Notes: a model not told the origin generated them from the letters alone. A stretch of DNA of 64,000 nucleotides from Palsa-504 sp963847965 (GCA_963847965.1 CAWKCG010000012.1:204339-268338), one strand, 5' to 3'; positions 26,123-35,803 are shown, counted from the first letter of the stretch. Numbers and translations: made by a program.

Positions 26123-26563
26123 TCACAGGTCGGGCGGGCGGTTCTCGTACGGGGTGCTGAGTACCACCGTGGTGCGGGTCGAGACTCCGCCCAGGGTGCG
26201 GATCTGATTGAGCAGCTCCTCGAGCGCGAACGGCGAGCGGACCCGCACCTTGAGGATGTAATTCTCATCTCCCGCCACGCTGTGACACGCCTCGATCGCG
26301 GCCAGGTGCTCTAGCCGCTGCGGCAGGTCATCAGGCGCCGCGGCGTCAAACGGCTTGATGGAAACGAAGGCCGTCAGCGGCAGGCCGACATCATCCGGGT
26401 TGAACACCGCGACATAACCCTTGATCACGCCGTCCTGCTCGAGCCTGCGCACGCGCTGATGCACGGCTGACACCGAGAGCCCGGCCTGCCTGGCCAGCTC
26501 GGTGAAGCTCATCCGGCCGCTGCGGGCCAGCAGCGACACGATCTTGCGGTCAATGTCCTCCAC
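26123..26563 (-). CDS. Lrp/AsnC family transcriptional regulator
   Basis: The 146-residue regulator combines an N-terminal helix-turn-helix (DRKIVSLLARSGRMSFTELARQAGLSVSAVHQRVRRLEQDGVIKGY) with a RAM ligand-binding domain (LTAFVSIKPF...HSVAGDENYILKVRVRS...LNQIRTLGGVSTRTTVVLST). The length is that of a feast/famine regulator, an octamer sensing an amino acid. It diverges from the PAC2-family gene with a 113-bp gap and converges with the degenerate ligase gene. The effector is unknown. Confidence 0.94.
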   Translation of the reverse strand: MEDIDRKIVSLLARSGRMSFTELARQAGLSVSAVHQRVRRLEQDGVIKGYVAVFNPDDVGLPLTAFVSIKPFDAAAPDDLPQRLEHLAAIEACHSVAGDENYILKVRVRSPFALEELLNQIRTLGGVSTRTTVVLSTPYENRPPDL

Positions 26564-26676
26564 GTGGTCACGTTAGCGCTCCTGGCGCGGCGACGTTAGG
26601 ACCCTCGCCGGGGCAGCCGCGCCCGCCCGGGTACCGGCGGGCGGCAGCAGCCGCCGGGCCGTGAGAAACTGTAAGG

Positions 26677-27639
26677 GTGCAGCGGAATCCGGAGGAACTC
26701 TACGAACTCGGTCCCGCCGCGCCCGATATCGCGAATGCGCCGATGCTGCACTACCTCGAGGGCTTCATCGACGCGGGGAACGCGGGCCGCCTGCTTGCCG
26801 AGCACGTGCTGCGGAGTTTCCCTCATGAGACCGTGGCGCGGTTCGACGTCGACCGGCTCATCGACTACCGGTCCCGGCGCCCGCTGATGACCTACGACAA
26901 CAGCCGCTGGGAGAGCTACGAGGTACCTGAGCTGGTCCTTCACCGGCTGCACGACGCGGCCGGGCGGCCCTTCTTGCTGCTGATGGGACCCGAACCCGAT
27001 CACGAGTGGACGCTGTTCACCGAGGCCATGCTGAGTCTCTGCACGCGCCTGGAGACCGGCCCGGCGATCGGCTTCCTCGGCATCCCGGCCGGGATGCCGC
27101 ATACGCGGCCGCTCGGGGTGATCGCGCACGCGACCCGCGAAGGCCTGGTCACCGGGCACCAGCGGCTGCCCACCCGCATCCAGGTGCCCGGCAGCGCGCC
27201 TGCCCTGCTGGAGTTCCGGTTCGGCGAGGCCGGGCGGGACGCACTCGGATTCGCCGTGCAGGTGCCGCACTACCTGGCCCAGACCCTTTATCCTCCGGCG
27301 GCGCTGGCCCTGCTCGGCTCCGTGATCCAGGTGACCGGGCTCGACATCCCCGACGCCGAGCTCCGCGAGGCATCGGACCGGATCAACGAGGCCATCGAAC
27401 GCCAGGTCGCCGAGTCCGCGGAGGTCGGCGAGCTGGTCCGCGCGCTCGAGCAGCAGTACGACACCGTGGCCCAGGCCATGCTGGCCCAGGGAGGTGACGC
27501 CGACCTGGGCGCCGGCCTGCTGGCCGACGGCGAGACCATGCCCACCGCCGATGAGCTCGCCGCCCAGTTCGAGCGGTTCCTGGCCGAGAACCAGGGCCGC
27601 ATCGACCCGCCGGGATCCCCCGGCCCCCCCGAGAGGTAA
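26677..27639 (+). CDS. PAC2 family protein (proteasome-assembly-chaperone-like)
   Basis: The 320-residue protein matches actinobacterial PAC2-domain proteins: APMLHYLEGFIDAGNAGRLLAEHVL, FDVDRLIDYRSRRPLMTYD, GPEPDHEW and GAIGFLGIPAGMPHTRP-like segments in that order, then a helical, partly coiled-coil C-terminus (REASDRINEAIERQVAESAEVGELVRALEQQYD). The fold is shared with eukaryotic proteasome assembly chaperones and archaeal relatives; its actinobacterial role is not established. Start is GTG at 26677. The gene ends 36 bp before a secreted-protein gene, which may share its transcript. Confidence 0.85.
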   Translation: MQRNPEELYELGPAAPDIANAPMLHYLEGFIDAGNAGRLLAEHVLRSFPHETVARFDVDRLIDYRSRRPLMTYDNSRWESYEVPELVLHRLHDAAGRPFLLLMGPEPDHEWTLFTEAMLSLCTRLETGPAIGFLGIPAGMPHTRPLGVIAHATREGLVTGHQRLPTRIQVPGSAPALLEFRFGEAGRDALGFAVQVPHYLAQTLYPPAALALLGSVIQVTGLDIPDAELREASDRINEAIERQVAESAEVGELVRALEQQYDTVAQAMLAQGGDADLGAGLLADGETMPTADELAAQFERFLAENQGRIDPPGSPGPPER

Positions 27640-27675
27640 GCCCGCCCGCTGAATCGCAGGGGGAGGAACCTGATC

Positions 27676-28383
27676 ATGTCTGTCAAGAGCACGGTCGCTG
27701 CGGCCGGCGCGACGCTGGCCGTCGTCGGCGGTGCTGCCATGGCCGCTACGCCCCCGGCGAACGCGGCCACGCCGCAATGCGGCCAGAGCTGCGTTGAGCT
27801 CTACGGCGGCATACCCGCCACCCGGAATAACCCGAGCTTCGTCATCGACGCGTTCGACCAGGGTGAGTCCACCGGCACGCCCGTCATCCTGTCCGGCATC
27901 AGCAGCACGGACCCAGGGGAAGACTTCACCATCGTCCTGCAGGCCACGGTCAATGAGTTCTTCCAAGCCGATCTGGTCAGCGCGCTGTTGAACCAGAACT
28001 ACGGCGGCGATACCGCGTTCGAGCTCCAGTACACGCCCGGCGGCTCTCTAACCGGCCAGTGCGTCGGCGTCGCGGCACCTGCGACCACAGGGGAGAAGGT
28101 TAGCCTCCAGCCCTGCGGCTCAAGCGGCCAGACCGTCTGGATCGTGGACTCCTCGGCGTTGATCACCGGCTCCTTCGTCCCGCTGATCAACGGCTCTGAC
28201 ACCGACCTCTCTAAACCCTTCGTGCTCACCTACCCGTCCGGTTCTTCCCCGACCGACCAGCCGGCCCCGCAGCTCGAGGTCGCGAACCTGCAGGAGAACT
28301 CCGGACAGGTCCCCGACAACCAGTTGTGGCGCGCGCTCAGCGGCATGCTCGACGCCGACTTGTCCATCGCCCAGCCCGGCTAA
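27676..28383 (+). CDS. Secreted protein of unknown function
   Basis: The 235-residue protein has an N-terminal signal peptide (STVAAAGATLAVVGGAAMA) and likely cleavage near ANAA-TPQ (~residue 32). The mature part is Thr/Ser/Gly rich with four cysteines (CGQSC, QCVGV, QPCGS) that could form two disulfides; the GQCVGVAA...VSLQPCGSSGQTVWIVD segment resembles a ricin-B/QxW-type beta-trefoil repeat, though only weakly. It has a good GGGGGAGG ribosome site. No enzyme motif is seen. Confidence 0.75.
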   Translation: MSVKSTVAAAGATLAVVGGAAMAATPPANAATPQCGQSCVELYGGIPATRNNPSFVIDAFDQGESTGTPVILSGISSTDPGEDFTIVLQATVNEFFQADLVSALLNQNYGGDTAFELQYTPGGSLTGQCVGVAAPATTGEKVSLQPCGSSGQTVWIVDSSALITGSFVPLINGSDTDLSKPFVLTYPSGSSPTDQPAPQLEVANLQENSGQVPDNQLWRALSGMLDADLSIAQPG

Positions 28384-28743
28384 CATCACCACCGACGCCA
28401 CCGCCGTCTGGGTGCCTCCTGTGTGCCACAAGCCCCGAACCTCCGCGCCTTGCCGGCCATGCTCGCAGCAGCGTGTCGGACCATGAACGTGGCCTCGATC
28501 ACCAGAGGTTGCGCTGGACTGGCCGGGGCCGCGAGCAGGTCGGTGCGCTGAGTCACTTCCCAGGTCTCGGCCGTGGTGGTCCGGTCACCATGGGGCCGAT
28601 CTCACCCGTCGAAGCTGTTCCTGTTTTCGGATTCTTGTTTTTACGTGTGCTGGAGCATCATAACGTGCCGATGGACAGGGGTCTGCCGCGCGGGATAGGC
28701 TGCGGGGTGACCGAGGTCAGGTCGGCCAGGTCTGGGGGGTTTT
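28384..28743. other. 360-bp intergenic region before the lipoprotein gene
   Basis: No coding frame with family resemblance is visible. GC content is lower than the surroundings at the right end, where TTGTTT...CATAAC (about 28637-28665) might be a weak promoter for the lipoprotein gene. Nothing else is recognised. Confidence 0.4.
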
Positions 28744-29757
28744 ATGAGGAAGAGCACATTTATCATCGCTGTGCTGGCCGCGTTCGCGGCGGTGCTCGCC
28801 AGCGCAGGCTGCTCGGCGGCGCACGTGCAACCGGGAGTCCAGCCGCACTCGGCTGCGGCGCACACACCGAGCAGCGCGAGTGCGCCAGCAGTCGTACCGA
28901 GTCCGAGTCCAGCGGCTACGGCAATCCCGCTGGGGATATGGAATGCGGTCTCTACCTCAGACCCCGCCGACGTGTACGGCCAATATTCCATCACCGAGTC
29001 GGACGGCCAGTACATCCTGACGACGAATACCGCGCTGAAGCTGGTCGGCGGCCTGCCAAACGGATGCTCCCTGCCGCCCGGCACCGAAGAGGCCACATTC
29101 TCCACATCCTCCACGGACGGCAATGGTCCCGCTATCTACCAGGGCAGCGAGAAGTACTGGTATACGAATACCTGCGGGTACTCCGATACGTATCCGGCCA
29201 CCCTGGGGGTGCTTTCCGCTAACAAGATGGCACTGACGGACGCGGTCACCCTTATAAGAGCCGGAAGCACGCTGTCGCAGCCGTCTACGGCTCCGTCCTC
29301 GCCTGTTGCCTCGCCAGGCAGCGCAACACCTAGCGCCCCGGCCACGACGCCATCCGCAGTGAGTACCGTAGCGAGTACCGGGGGACTTACCGGTACATGG
29401 GTCGGCATGACGACCGGTGTAGGCGCAGGACCGCAGCAGCCTGGGGCTTTCACAGTAGGCATCACCAAGTCCGGCGGGGATTACAAGATGACGTCGATAA
29501 GCCTCATCCCCTTTCCAGACCTTGATGGTTCATCATGCACTATCCCTTCAGGGGTAGAGATCGCCTACTTCCCAGAGACACCAGATCAGGGCGTCTATTC
29601 CGGGCGGCTACAGGCCTGGGTCCCGAACAGCAAAGGGGCCTGCGTGCCCGGGCCCTGGCAAGTAGAGATCTTCACGGCCACCACTGACGGGAAAATCACG
29701 ATGAATGTCGCTCCCCTTGACGGGGAACTTACTACCCTCACGAGATACGACGAGTAG
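28744..29757 (+). CDS. Predicted lipoprotein with two related beta-rich domains
   Basis: The 337-residue protein has a lipoprotein signal (IIAVLAAFAAVLASAGC, Cys at ~residue 23) and a Ser/Ala/Pro linker. Two domains follow: one (~55-180) starts IPLGIWNAVSTSDPADVYGQYSI and the second (~215-335) starts GLTGTWVGMTTGVG. Each has a short strand pattern, a Cys pair and a C-PSG/C-PPG turn, suggesting an internal duplication of a lipocalin-like fold. Codon use is less GC-biased than average here (ATA, TCT and AAT appear), consistent with recent acquisition. Function is unknown; the protein should be anchored outside the membrane. Confidence 0.75.
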   Translation: MRKSTFIIAVLAAFAAVLASAGCSAAHVQPGVQPHSAAAHTPSSASAPAVVPSPSPAATAIPLGIWNAVSTSDPADVYGQYSITESDGQYILTTNTALKLVGGLPNGCSLPPGTEEATFSTSSTDGNGPAIYQGSEKYWYTNTCGYSDTYPATLGVLSANKMALTDAVTLIRAGSTLSQPSTAPSSPVASPGSATPSAPATTPSAVSTVASTGGLTGTWVGMTTGVGAGPQQPGAFTVGITKSGGDYKMTSISLIPFPDLDGSSCTIPSGVEIAYFPETPDQGVYSGRLQAWVPNSKGACVPGPWQVEIFTATTDGKITMNVAPLDGELTTLTRYDE

Positions 29758-29835
29758 AGCAGCATGTCCCGGCAGAACCGCTCCCACGTCTTCGCCGTCC
29801 CTCGCTGGGGGTGAGCTAGGCCAGCAGCACAGCAC

Positions 29836-30962
29836 CTAGCCGACGACGAGCAGTTCGCGCGGGGAGTGGTTGAGCCGCTCGTACCCATCCGGGGTGCACA
29901 CGACGATGTCCTCGATGCGCGCGCCGTGCGGACCGGGGTAGATCCCCGGTTCGACCGAGAACGCCATGCCGGGCTCGAGCACCTCGGCGTTGCCGGCCAC
30001 GATGTACGGGTCTTCGTGCGTTTCCAGCCCGATCCCGTGGCCGGTCCGGTGGAAGAACGCCGCGCCGTAGCCGGCCGAGGTGATCGGCTCGCGCGCGGCC
30101 GCGTCAACCGACTCGGCGGTGACGCCCGGGCGCACGGTCGCGCACGCCGCCTCCTGGGCGTCGAGCAGGACCTTGTAGTAGTCGGTGAACTCCGCGGGCG
30201 GCTCGCCAATCGCGTACGTCCGGGTGCTGTCCGAGCAGTACCCGGAGGGCATCGTGCCGCCGATGTCCACGACGACGACATCGCCGGCGGCCAGGACCCG
30301 GTCGGACACGTCATGGTGAGGGCTCGCGGCGTTGGGGCCGGAGGCCACGATCACGAAGTCCACCGTGGCGTGCCCCTCGGCGAGGATGGCCTCGGTGATG
30401 ACCGAGCCCACCGCGCGTTCGGTCAGCCCGGACCGCAGCCACTCAGGGACGCGCGCGTGCACGCGGTCGATGGCGGCGCCCGCCTCGCGGAGGGCGGCGA
30501 CCTCGGCGGTGGTCTTCCTGACCCGCAGCGGGCGCAGCGCGCCGGAGGCGAGCACCAGCCGGGCGGCGGGCAGCGTGTCGCGGAACCTCAGCACGAACAG
30601 CGCCCACATCCGGTCGGACAGGCCGACGGTCCCGGCGTTCGGCAGGCGGGCGGCGACCATGCCGAACGGGTCGGCGGTCTCCTCCCAGGGCACTATCTCC
30701 ACGCCGAGGAGCAGGCCGGCGACGCCTGCGCCGCGGGCAGCTCCAGGCGCGGCACGAACAGGGCCGGATCACCGTATGCCGGGATGGCCAGGCAGGTCAG
30801 CCGTTCCAGCTGCTTGGCGTCGTACCCGGTTACGTACCGCAGGTCGGGACCCGGAGTCAGGAGCACGGCGTCCAGCCCGGCCGCGCGGGCGGACTCGCGC
30901 ACGAGGTCCACCCGGCCCGCGGGATACAGGTCGCCGGTGGTCGGGGAAGAGTCGGTCGTCAC
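29836..30962 (-). CDS. M24 family metallopeptidase (Xaa-Pro dipeptidase-like), frameshift near 30717
   Basis: Two overlapping frames together make one M24 aminopeptidase. The N-terminal creatinase-like part (MTTDSSPTTGDLYPAGRVDL...GPDLRYVTGYDA) lies at 30962 to about 30718. The rest (GVEIVPWEETADPFGMVAARL and the catalytic half) continues in the next frame to 29836. The metal ligands are all present: Asp in DVVVVDIGGTMPSGYCSDSTRTY, His in FFHRTGHGIGLETHEDPYIV, and Glu in MAFSVEPGIYPG and GARIEDIVVC. Adding one base near 30717 gives 375 residues, the normal length. It would cleave Xaa-Pro peptides in the cytoplasm. Confidence 0.85.
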
Positions 30963-30971
30963 GGTTTGATG

Positions 30972-31880
30972 CTAGGCCCGGCACACCGCCGTGAGGAACT
31001 GGGTGAGCGAAGAGCCCAGTCCCCACTTCTCGCCAAGCTCCCTAAGCCGTTCGGGATCGGGCGGCACGGCCGGGAGCTGCCCGTCCACGGCGGGCAGCGG
31101 AGCATCGTCGACCACCCGGACGACGGACAGCGCGATGTCCAGGTAGCCCCTGGCCCGCTCGAGCTTGTCCCTCGTGCCGCGGGGGAACCCGCCGTGGCCC
31201 AGGTCCAGGGCCCTGGTGATGCCGTCGATGCTGCCGAACGTGCGGATCAGCGCGGCCGCGGTCTTCTCGCCCACGCCGGGCACGCCGGGCAGCCCGTCGC
31301 TCGGATCGCCGCGCAGCGCCGCGAAGTCGGCGTAGGCGCGCCCGGGGATGTCGTACCTGGCGGTTATCGCCGCCTCGTCGATCACGTCAGGCCTGAGCAG
31401 GCCGCGCTGGGTGTAGATGACCCGGACGCCCCGGGCGTCGTCGACGAGCTGGAACAGGTCCCGGTCCCCGGTCACGACGTCGACCGGATCCGCGGAGCGC
31501 GCGGCGAGGGTCGCGATGACGTCATCGGCCTCGAAGCCGGGCTGCCCGGCGAGCGCCAGCCCGGCCGCGCGCAGCACCTCGTCGATCAGCGGTATCTGCG
31601 CGGTGAGCGCGGGCGGCACCACTTCGGACTCGCCGTCTGCGGCCACGCGGTGCGCCTTGTACGAGGGGATGGCCGCGACCCGGAACGCCGGACGCCAGTC
31701 CGCGTCCAGGCACGCGACCAGCCGCGCGGGCCGCCGGGCCCTGACCAGCCGGCCGATGGCGTCGAGCAGCCCGCGGACCGCGTTCACCGGCGTTCCGTCA
31801 GGCGCCCGGACCGTTTCCGGGACACCGAAGAACGTCCGGAAGTACAGCGACGCGGTATCGAGCAGCATGAGCGATCCCAC
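30972..31880 (-). CDS. 5'-3' exonuclease (PolA N-terminal/FEN-like)
   Basis: The 302-residue stand-alone 5'-nuclease shows LLDTASLYFRTFFGVPE, LVACLDADWRPAFR, the clamp AIPSYKAHR, GFEADDVIATLA and DPVDVVTGDRDLFQLVD with the metal-binding acidic residues, and the helix-hairpin-helix GDPSDGLPGVPGVGEKTAAALI. Stand-alone copies of the PolA exonuclease domain are common in actinobacteria and are thought to help in flap or RNA-primer removal. It is separated by 9 bp from the M24 gene downstream, so these two probably share a transcript. Confidence 0.93.
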   Translation of the reverse strand: MGSLMLLDTASLYFRTFFGVPETVRAPDGTPVNAVRGLLDAIGRLVRARRPARLVACLDADWRPAFRVAAIPSYKAHRVAADGESEVVPPALTAQIPLIDEVLRAAGLALAGQPGFEADDVIATLAARSADPVDVVTGDRDLFQLVDDARGVRVIYTQRGLLRPDVIDEAAITARYDIPGRAYADFAALRGDPSDGLPGVPGVGEKTAAALIRTFGSIDGITRALDLGHGGFPRGTRDKLERARGYLDIALSVVRVVDDAPLPAVDGQLPAVPPDPERLRELGEKWGLGSSLTQFLTAVCRA

Positions 31881-31919
31881 GTGGCCATCCTGTCATCCGC
31901 AGGCCGGCAGCAAGGCCAT

Positions 31920-32507
31920 TCACAGCAGGACGATGGTGCCGCGGACGATCGTGATGCGCTTCTTCGGCAGCGGCGCAGGGGCCGGGCCGGTGACCACGGC
32001 GCCGGTGGCGATGGTGAACCTGCTGCCGTGGCACGGGCAGTCGATGGTGCCGTCGGCGACCACGTTGACCAGGCACCCCACGTGCGTGCATACCGCGCTG
32101 AACGCCCGGTACTCGTCGCGCGCCGGCTGGGTCACGACGACCCGTTCCGCGTCGAAGATCTTGCCGCCGCCGACCGGGATCTCGCGCGCGGAGCCGAGCA
32201 CGATGCCGCTGGCATTGGCCCGCCGGCCACTCCCCCGGGCTTTGCCCCGGCCCCGGCTGGCCGATGCCGTGCGGGTCGGCTGGGCGCCGGACGACGAGGG
32301 CGGGTTGGCCGCCGGCATGGCGATCGAGGACGGCACCGGACCAGTCTCCGACAGGGCCCCTGCCTCGTCGGCGCCGTAGGGCACGGCCGCGGTACTGCAG
32401 CCTGCCAGCGCACCGCCCAGGCCCGCCAGGCCGGCCCCCAGCAGGACTCCGCGCCTCGTCGGGCGCCGGCCCCGCCAGGGCTGGCCGTCCGGGGCTTCGG
32501 CGGTCAC
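31920..32507 (-). CDS. Rieske [2Fe-2S] protein, exported (Tat/lipoprotein)
   Basis: A 195-residue protein from the GTG at 32507. The N-terminus has a twin-arginine signal (RRPTRRGVLLGAGLAGLGGALAGC) ending in a lipobox-like AGC, followed by a Pro/Ser/Ala linker. The C-terminal Rieske domain carries both cluster motifs, CTHVGC and CPCHGSRF, so a [2Fe-2S] cluster with Cys2His2 ligands is expected. Actinobacterial relatives are small Tat-exported Rieske proteins of unknown partner, distinct from the bc1 subunit. Alternative starts upstream would destroy the signal peptide. Confidence 0.9.
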   Translation of the reverse strand: MTAEAPDGQPWRGRRPTRRGVLLGAGLAGLGGALAGCSTAAVPYGADEAGALSETGPVPSSIAMPAANPPSSSGAQPTRTASASRGRGKARGSGRRANASGIVLGSAREIPVGGGKIFDAERVVVTQPARDEYRAFSAVCTHVGCLVNVVADGTIDCPCHGSRFTIATGAVVTGPAPAPLPKKRITIVRGTIVLL

Positions 32508-32625
32508 TAGTGCCTTCCTTCGCTTGTCAACGTGAACAGCGGCACTCCCACTTGTACGGGATGGCGCCCGGGGCGCGCCCAGCGTCGGCGGGCTCCGTAA
32601 GAGTCCGGTAAGACAAGTCAAGTCA

Positions 32626-34365
32626 TCAAGAGTGCCCGGCGGGGGTCGTGGACAGCGCGCTGGGCGCGATGCCGAACGCCTGCGCTGGCTGGCACAGGGG
32701 ATCCGGGGCCGGCGGCTGCGGGCCCGGCCCGGGGATGCCGTTGGTCGTCTTGTGCGACGCGCGGGCCCGGGCCAGCTCAGTCTGGTACTTGTCGTCCTTG
32801 GTGACCCAGGCGGCCAGCGCGCGGTACTGGCTGCCGCACTCGTCGACGGCGGTGCGGATGGTGGCCACGGCCTGCTGGACGTGGGACAGGCTGCCCATGG
32901 TGTAGGCCGACGTCACCGTCTGCTGGTAGTTCGTGGGCACCTGGGCGAGCGGGATCCCGGTCGGCTGGTACACGTGCGACAGGCTGATCCACAGCACCTT
33001 GGTGGGGCTGGGGATGCCGCGGTAGATGACGACCTGGCCGTTGTCGTCGGCGAGGTAGTACTGCCCCTGGGTCGACTGCACGGTCAGGTAGCCGCCGAGG
33101 ACCACGATCGCTACGAGCACCACCAGCGCAGCCGTCACGATCGGCCAGGGCTGGCGCCACGACCTGGAGCGTCTCGGTAGTGCCCGGTGGCTGCGCCTGG
33201 CCTCGGCTAGGGTCGCGCGCGCCGGGCCGACCGCAAGCGCGTTCTCCACGTCGGACGACGAGGATGAGGTTCCTGTCAGGCTGGCTGGTTCCGCCGCTAG
33301 GGGCCAGGACCCGGTAGCGATGACTGCCGCCGGAGGGACGGTTGCTGCGCCGACCGGGCCGCTGCCAGGCAGCCGATCTATCGTTGCGGCGGCCGACGGG
33401 TCAGCGGTCCCCGTCCCGGCCGCAGCCAATCTGATGGACTGACGTGGCTCGGCGATTTGGGGCTGCGGGCGACCTGACGCGGAGGCCGAACGGGGCGGCG
33501 TGTCAGGTATCAGGCCGAACGCCCCACGCAGCGCATCAGCGAAGTCGCGGCATGACCCATAACGCTTTTCCGGAGCCTTAGCCAACGCTCGGGCCAGCAC
33601 CTCATCCGCGGCACGGGGGAATCCCGCGCCCAGAGACGGAGGCGGCTGCGACAGGTGCGCAAGCATGACCGCCATGCCCTGGTCGCGCTCGAACGGCAAC
33701 GCACCGGTAAGAAGCTGATAGGCGACGCACGCCAGCGCGTACTGATCGGTGCGCCCGTCGACGGCCAGGCCCTGGATCTGCTCAGGCGCCGAGTAATGCG
33801 GAGTACCCAGGAACTGGCCGGTCCCGGTCAGGCTCACCGAGGACAGCGCTCCCTTGCTCACCCCGAAGTCCGAAAGGTACACATGGTCAGCCCGGTCCGG
33901 GCGCGCATCGACGAGTATGTTCGCCGGCTTGACGTCACGGTGCACCAAACCCGCCCCATGAGCGGCGTCCAGCGCCGAGGCCACCGGGGAGATGAACTCG
34001 GCCGCCCGGTCGGGGGGAAGCGGGCCCTCCTGCTCCAGCACTCGCCGCAGGTCACCGCCGATCACGAACCGCATCGCGATGAACAGCACGCCGCCCGCGT
34101 CGCCGGCCTCGTAAACCGGGATGATGTGCGGATCGTCCACTGCTGCGGCGGCGCGCGACTCCGCGATGAACCGCCGCCGGAACCCCTGGTCGGCCGCCAG
34201 CGCGGGCGCGAGGATCTTCAGCGCCACCAGACGGCCCAGCCGCTCATCACGGGCCCGGAACACGACGGCCATCCCGCCCGCCCCGATCTGGGCCTCGAGC
34301 CGGTACCCCGCCACGAGCGAGCCTCGCTGGAACCCGGCCAGTTGCGCCGGGAAGTCCTCGCTCAA
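32626..34365 (-). CDS. Membrane Ser/Thr protein kinase (PknB-like, no PASTA)
   Basis: The 579-residue kinase has its catalytic domain at ~20-285: glycine loop IGAGGMAVVFRARD, Lys in VALKIL, catalytic loop VHRDVKPANILVD, DFG in YLSDFGVSKG, APE in YSAPEQIQG. A ~120-residue low-complexity juxtamembrane region follows, then one transmembrane helix (IVTAALVVLVAIVVLGGYLTV, ~405-425) and a ~150-residue extracellular domain without PASTA repeats. The outer domain, with two cysteines (ECGSQ, PLCQP), may be the sensor. Substrates are unknown. It appears monocistronic. Confidence 0.92.
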   Translation of the reverse strand: MSEDFPAQLAGFQRGSLVAGYRLEAQIGAGGMAVVFRARDERLGRLVALKILAPALAADQGFRRRFIAESRAAAAVDDPHIIPVYEAGDAGGVLFIAMRFVIGGDLRRVLEQEGPLPPDRAAEFISPVASALDAAHGAGLVHRDVKPANILVDARPDRADHVYLSDFGVSKGALSSVSLTGTGQFLGTPHYSAPEQIQGLAVDGRTDQYALACVAYQLLTGALPFERDQGMAVMLAHLSQPPPSLGAGFPRAADEVLARALAKAPEKRYGSCRDFADALRGAFGLIPDTPPRSASASGRPQPQIAEPRQSIRLAAAGTGTADPSAAATIDRLPGSGPVGAATVPPAAVIATGSWPLAAEPASLTGTSSSSSDVENALAVGPARATLAEARRSHRALPRRSRSWRQPWPIVTAALVVLVAIVVLGGYLTVQSTQGQYYLADDNGQVVIYRGIPSPTKVLWISLSHVYQPTGIPLAQVPTNYQQTVTSAYTMGSLSHVQQAVATIRTAVDECGSQYRALAAWVTKDDKYQTELARARASHKTTNGIPGPGPQPPAPDPLCQPAQAFGIAPSALSTTPAGHS

Positions 34366-34499
34366 TACCCCCTCCCTCCCGGCCGTAAGTATTCAGGCTC
34401 ACCGTCTTGGCCGCAACCGAGGACTCGGGACGGCAGCCACCGCTCGTTCGGGCTAGTGATCTTTGATCTTCCTGGCGCGCGCTGGACCGGCGCTGGGAT

Positions 34500-34772
34500 C
34501 TATGACCCTTCGCGTCCGGCGTCCGGCTCGTGGTCGGCGGCCCAGCCCGCGGCCAGCGCGAGGATTCGTTGCGACGCGTCGGGAAGCGCCAGGCCGCGGC
34601 CGACCGCCACCCCCGCCAGGAAGGCGGTGACCGGCGCGGCGGGCCGGTCCACGGCGTGCGCCACCTCGCGGGCCAGGTCGAGCACGATCTTGGTGGCTTC
34701 GCTGCCCAGCGGTCCCGGGTCGAGCCCGAGGCCAGCTCGGACCGCCGCCGTCCACTCCTCCAGGCCACTCAT
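34500..34772 (-). CDS. DUF6457 domain protein
   Basis: The 90-residue all-helical protein begins MSGLEEWTAAVRAGLGLDPG and contains LDLAREVAHAVDRPAAPVTAFLAGVAVGRG, the signature of DUF6457. Family members are commonly found next to mobA or other molybdenum-cofactor genes in actinobacteria, and here mobA and moaA lie 1-2 kb away. A role connected to the cofactor is therefore plausible, but no activity is known. It diverges from the CDF transporter gene with 62 bp between starts. Confidence 0.8.
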   Translation of the reverse strand: MSGLEEWTAAVRAGLGLDPGPLGSEATKIVLDLAREVAHAVDRPAAPVTAFLAGVAVGRGLALPDASQRILALAAGWAADHEPDAGREGS

Positions 34773-34834
34773 GTCGCCTCCTGCGGTTTGCCGGGCATAA
34801 CGCCACCCTGATCGGTGAAGATATCGTCAGAATC

Positions 34835-35803
34835 ATGAGGGGAACCGACCGGCATGCGCACGGCCCGGCGTCCGGCGCGGACGCCAGGTGGCTGTCGGCC
34901 GCCCTCACACTCATCCTGGCCTTCATGGCCGGGGAGGTCGCAGCCGGCTTGGCGGCGCACTCCCTCGCGCTGATCTCCGACGCCGCGCACATGCTGACCG
35001 ACGCCGCGTCCATCGCGCTGGTGCTGATCACGGCGCGGTTGGCCGCCCGGCCGCCCGCCGGAGGGTACACCTACGGCCTCAAGCGCACCGAGATCATGTC
35101 CGCGCAGGCCAACGGCATCACTCTGGTCCTGCTCGCGGCCTGGTTCTGCTACACGGCGATCCGGCGCCTGGTGCACCCGCCCACCGTGGCCGGCGGGACC
35201 GTGCTCGCCGTCGCGCTGGCCGGCGTGGTCGTCAACCTCGCCGCGGCGCTGCTGATCGCCCGGGCGGGCGGCCGTGCCCAGAGCCTCAACCTCAAGGGGG
35301 CGTTCGCGCATATCGTCACGGACCTGTACGCGTTCACCGCCACGGCGGTGGCCGGGCTCGTCATCCTGCTGACCGGGTTCGCTAGGGCCGACGCGATCGC
35401 CACGCTGGTCGTGGTGGCGCTGATGGTGTACGCGGGCTCGGGGCTGATCAGGGACTCCGGGCGGATCTTCCTCGAGGCGGCGCCCGCGGGCCTGTCGCCC
35501 GCGGCGGTCGGCGCGGCGATGGCCGGACGCCCGCACGTCGCCGAGGTCCATGACCTGCATATCTGGGAGATCACCTCGGGCCAGCCCGCCGCCTCCGCGC
35601 ATGTGCTCGTCGCGCCCGGCGAGGACTGCCACGCGGTGCGCGCCGACCTGGAGGCGTTCCTGGCCGCCGAGTACGGCATCACCCACGCCACCTTGCAGGT
35701 CGATCACGCGGGGGGCCCGGGCCCGCGGGTTCCCGGCGTCCCCGCCGCAGAGCAGCACTGCGACGACGCACACGGCCCTTCGTACCGTCCGGCCGGTTCC
35801 TAG
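34835..35803 (+). CDS. Cation diffusion facilitator (CzcD/ZitB-like) transporter
   Basis: The 322-residue proton/metal antiporter of the inner membrane has six hydrophobic helices. The metal-binding HxxxD motifs of helices II and V are present (LISDAAHMLTDAAS and GAFAHIVTDLYAF), which indicates Zn2+ as the likely ion. The cytoplasmic C-terminal domain (VHDLHIWEITSGQPAASAHVL) is of the usual CDF type, and the tail ends with His/Cys residues (EQHCDDAH). The ATG at 34835 gives a short N-terminus. It converges with mobA, overlapping by 4 bp. Confidence 0.93.
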   Translation: MRGTDRHAHGPASGADARWLSAALTLILAFMAGEVAAGLAAHSLALISDAAHMLTDAASIALVLITARLAARPPAGGYTYGLKRTEIMSAQANGITLVLLAAWFCYTAIRRLVHPPTVAGGTVLAVALAGVVVNLAAALLIARAGGRAQSLNLKGAFAHIVTDLYAFTATAVAGLVILLTGFARADAIATLVVVALMVYAGSGLIRDSGRIFLEAAPAGLSPAAVGAAMAGRPHVAEVHDLHIWEITSGQPAASAHVLVAPGEDCHAVRADLEAFLAAEYGITHATLQVDHAGGPGPRVPGVPAAEQHCDDAHGPSYRPAGS

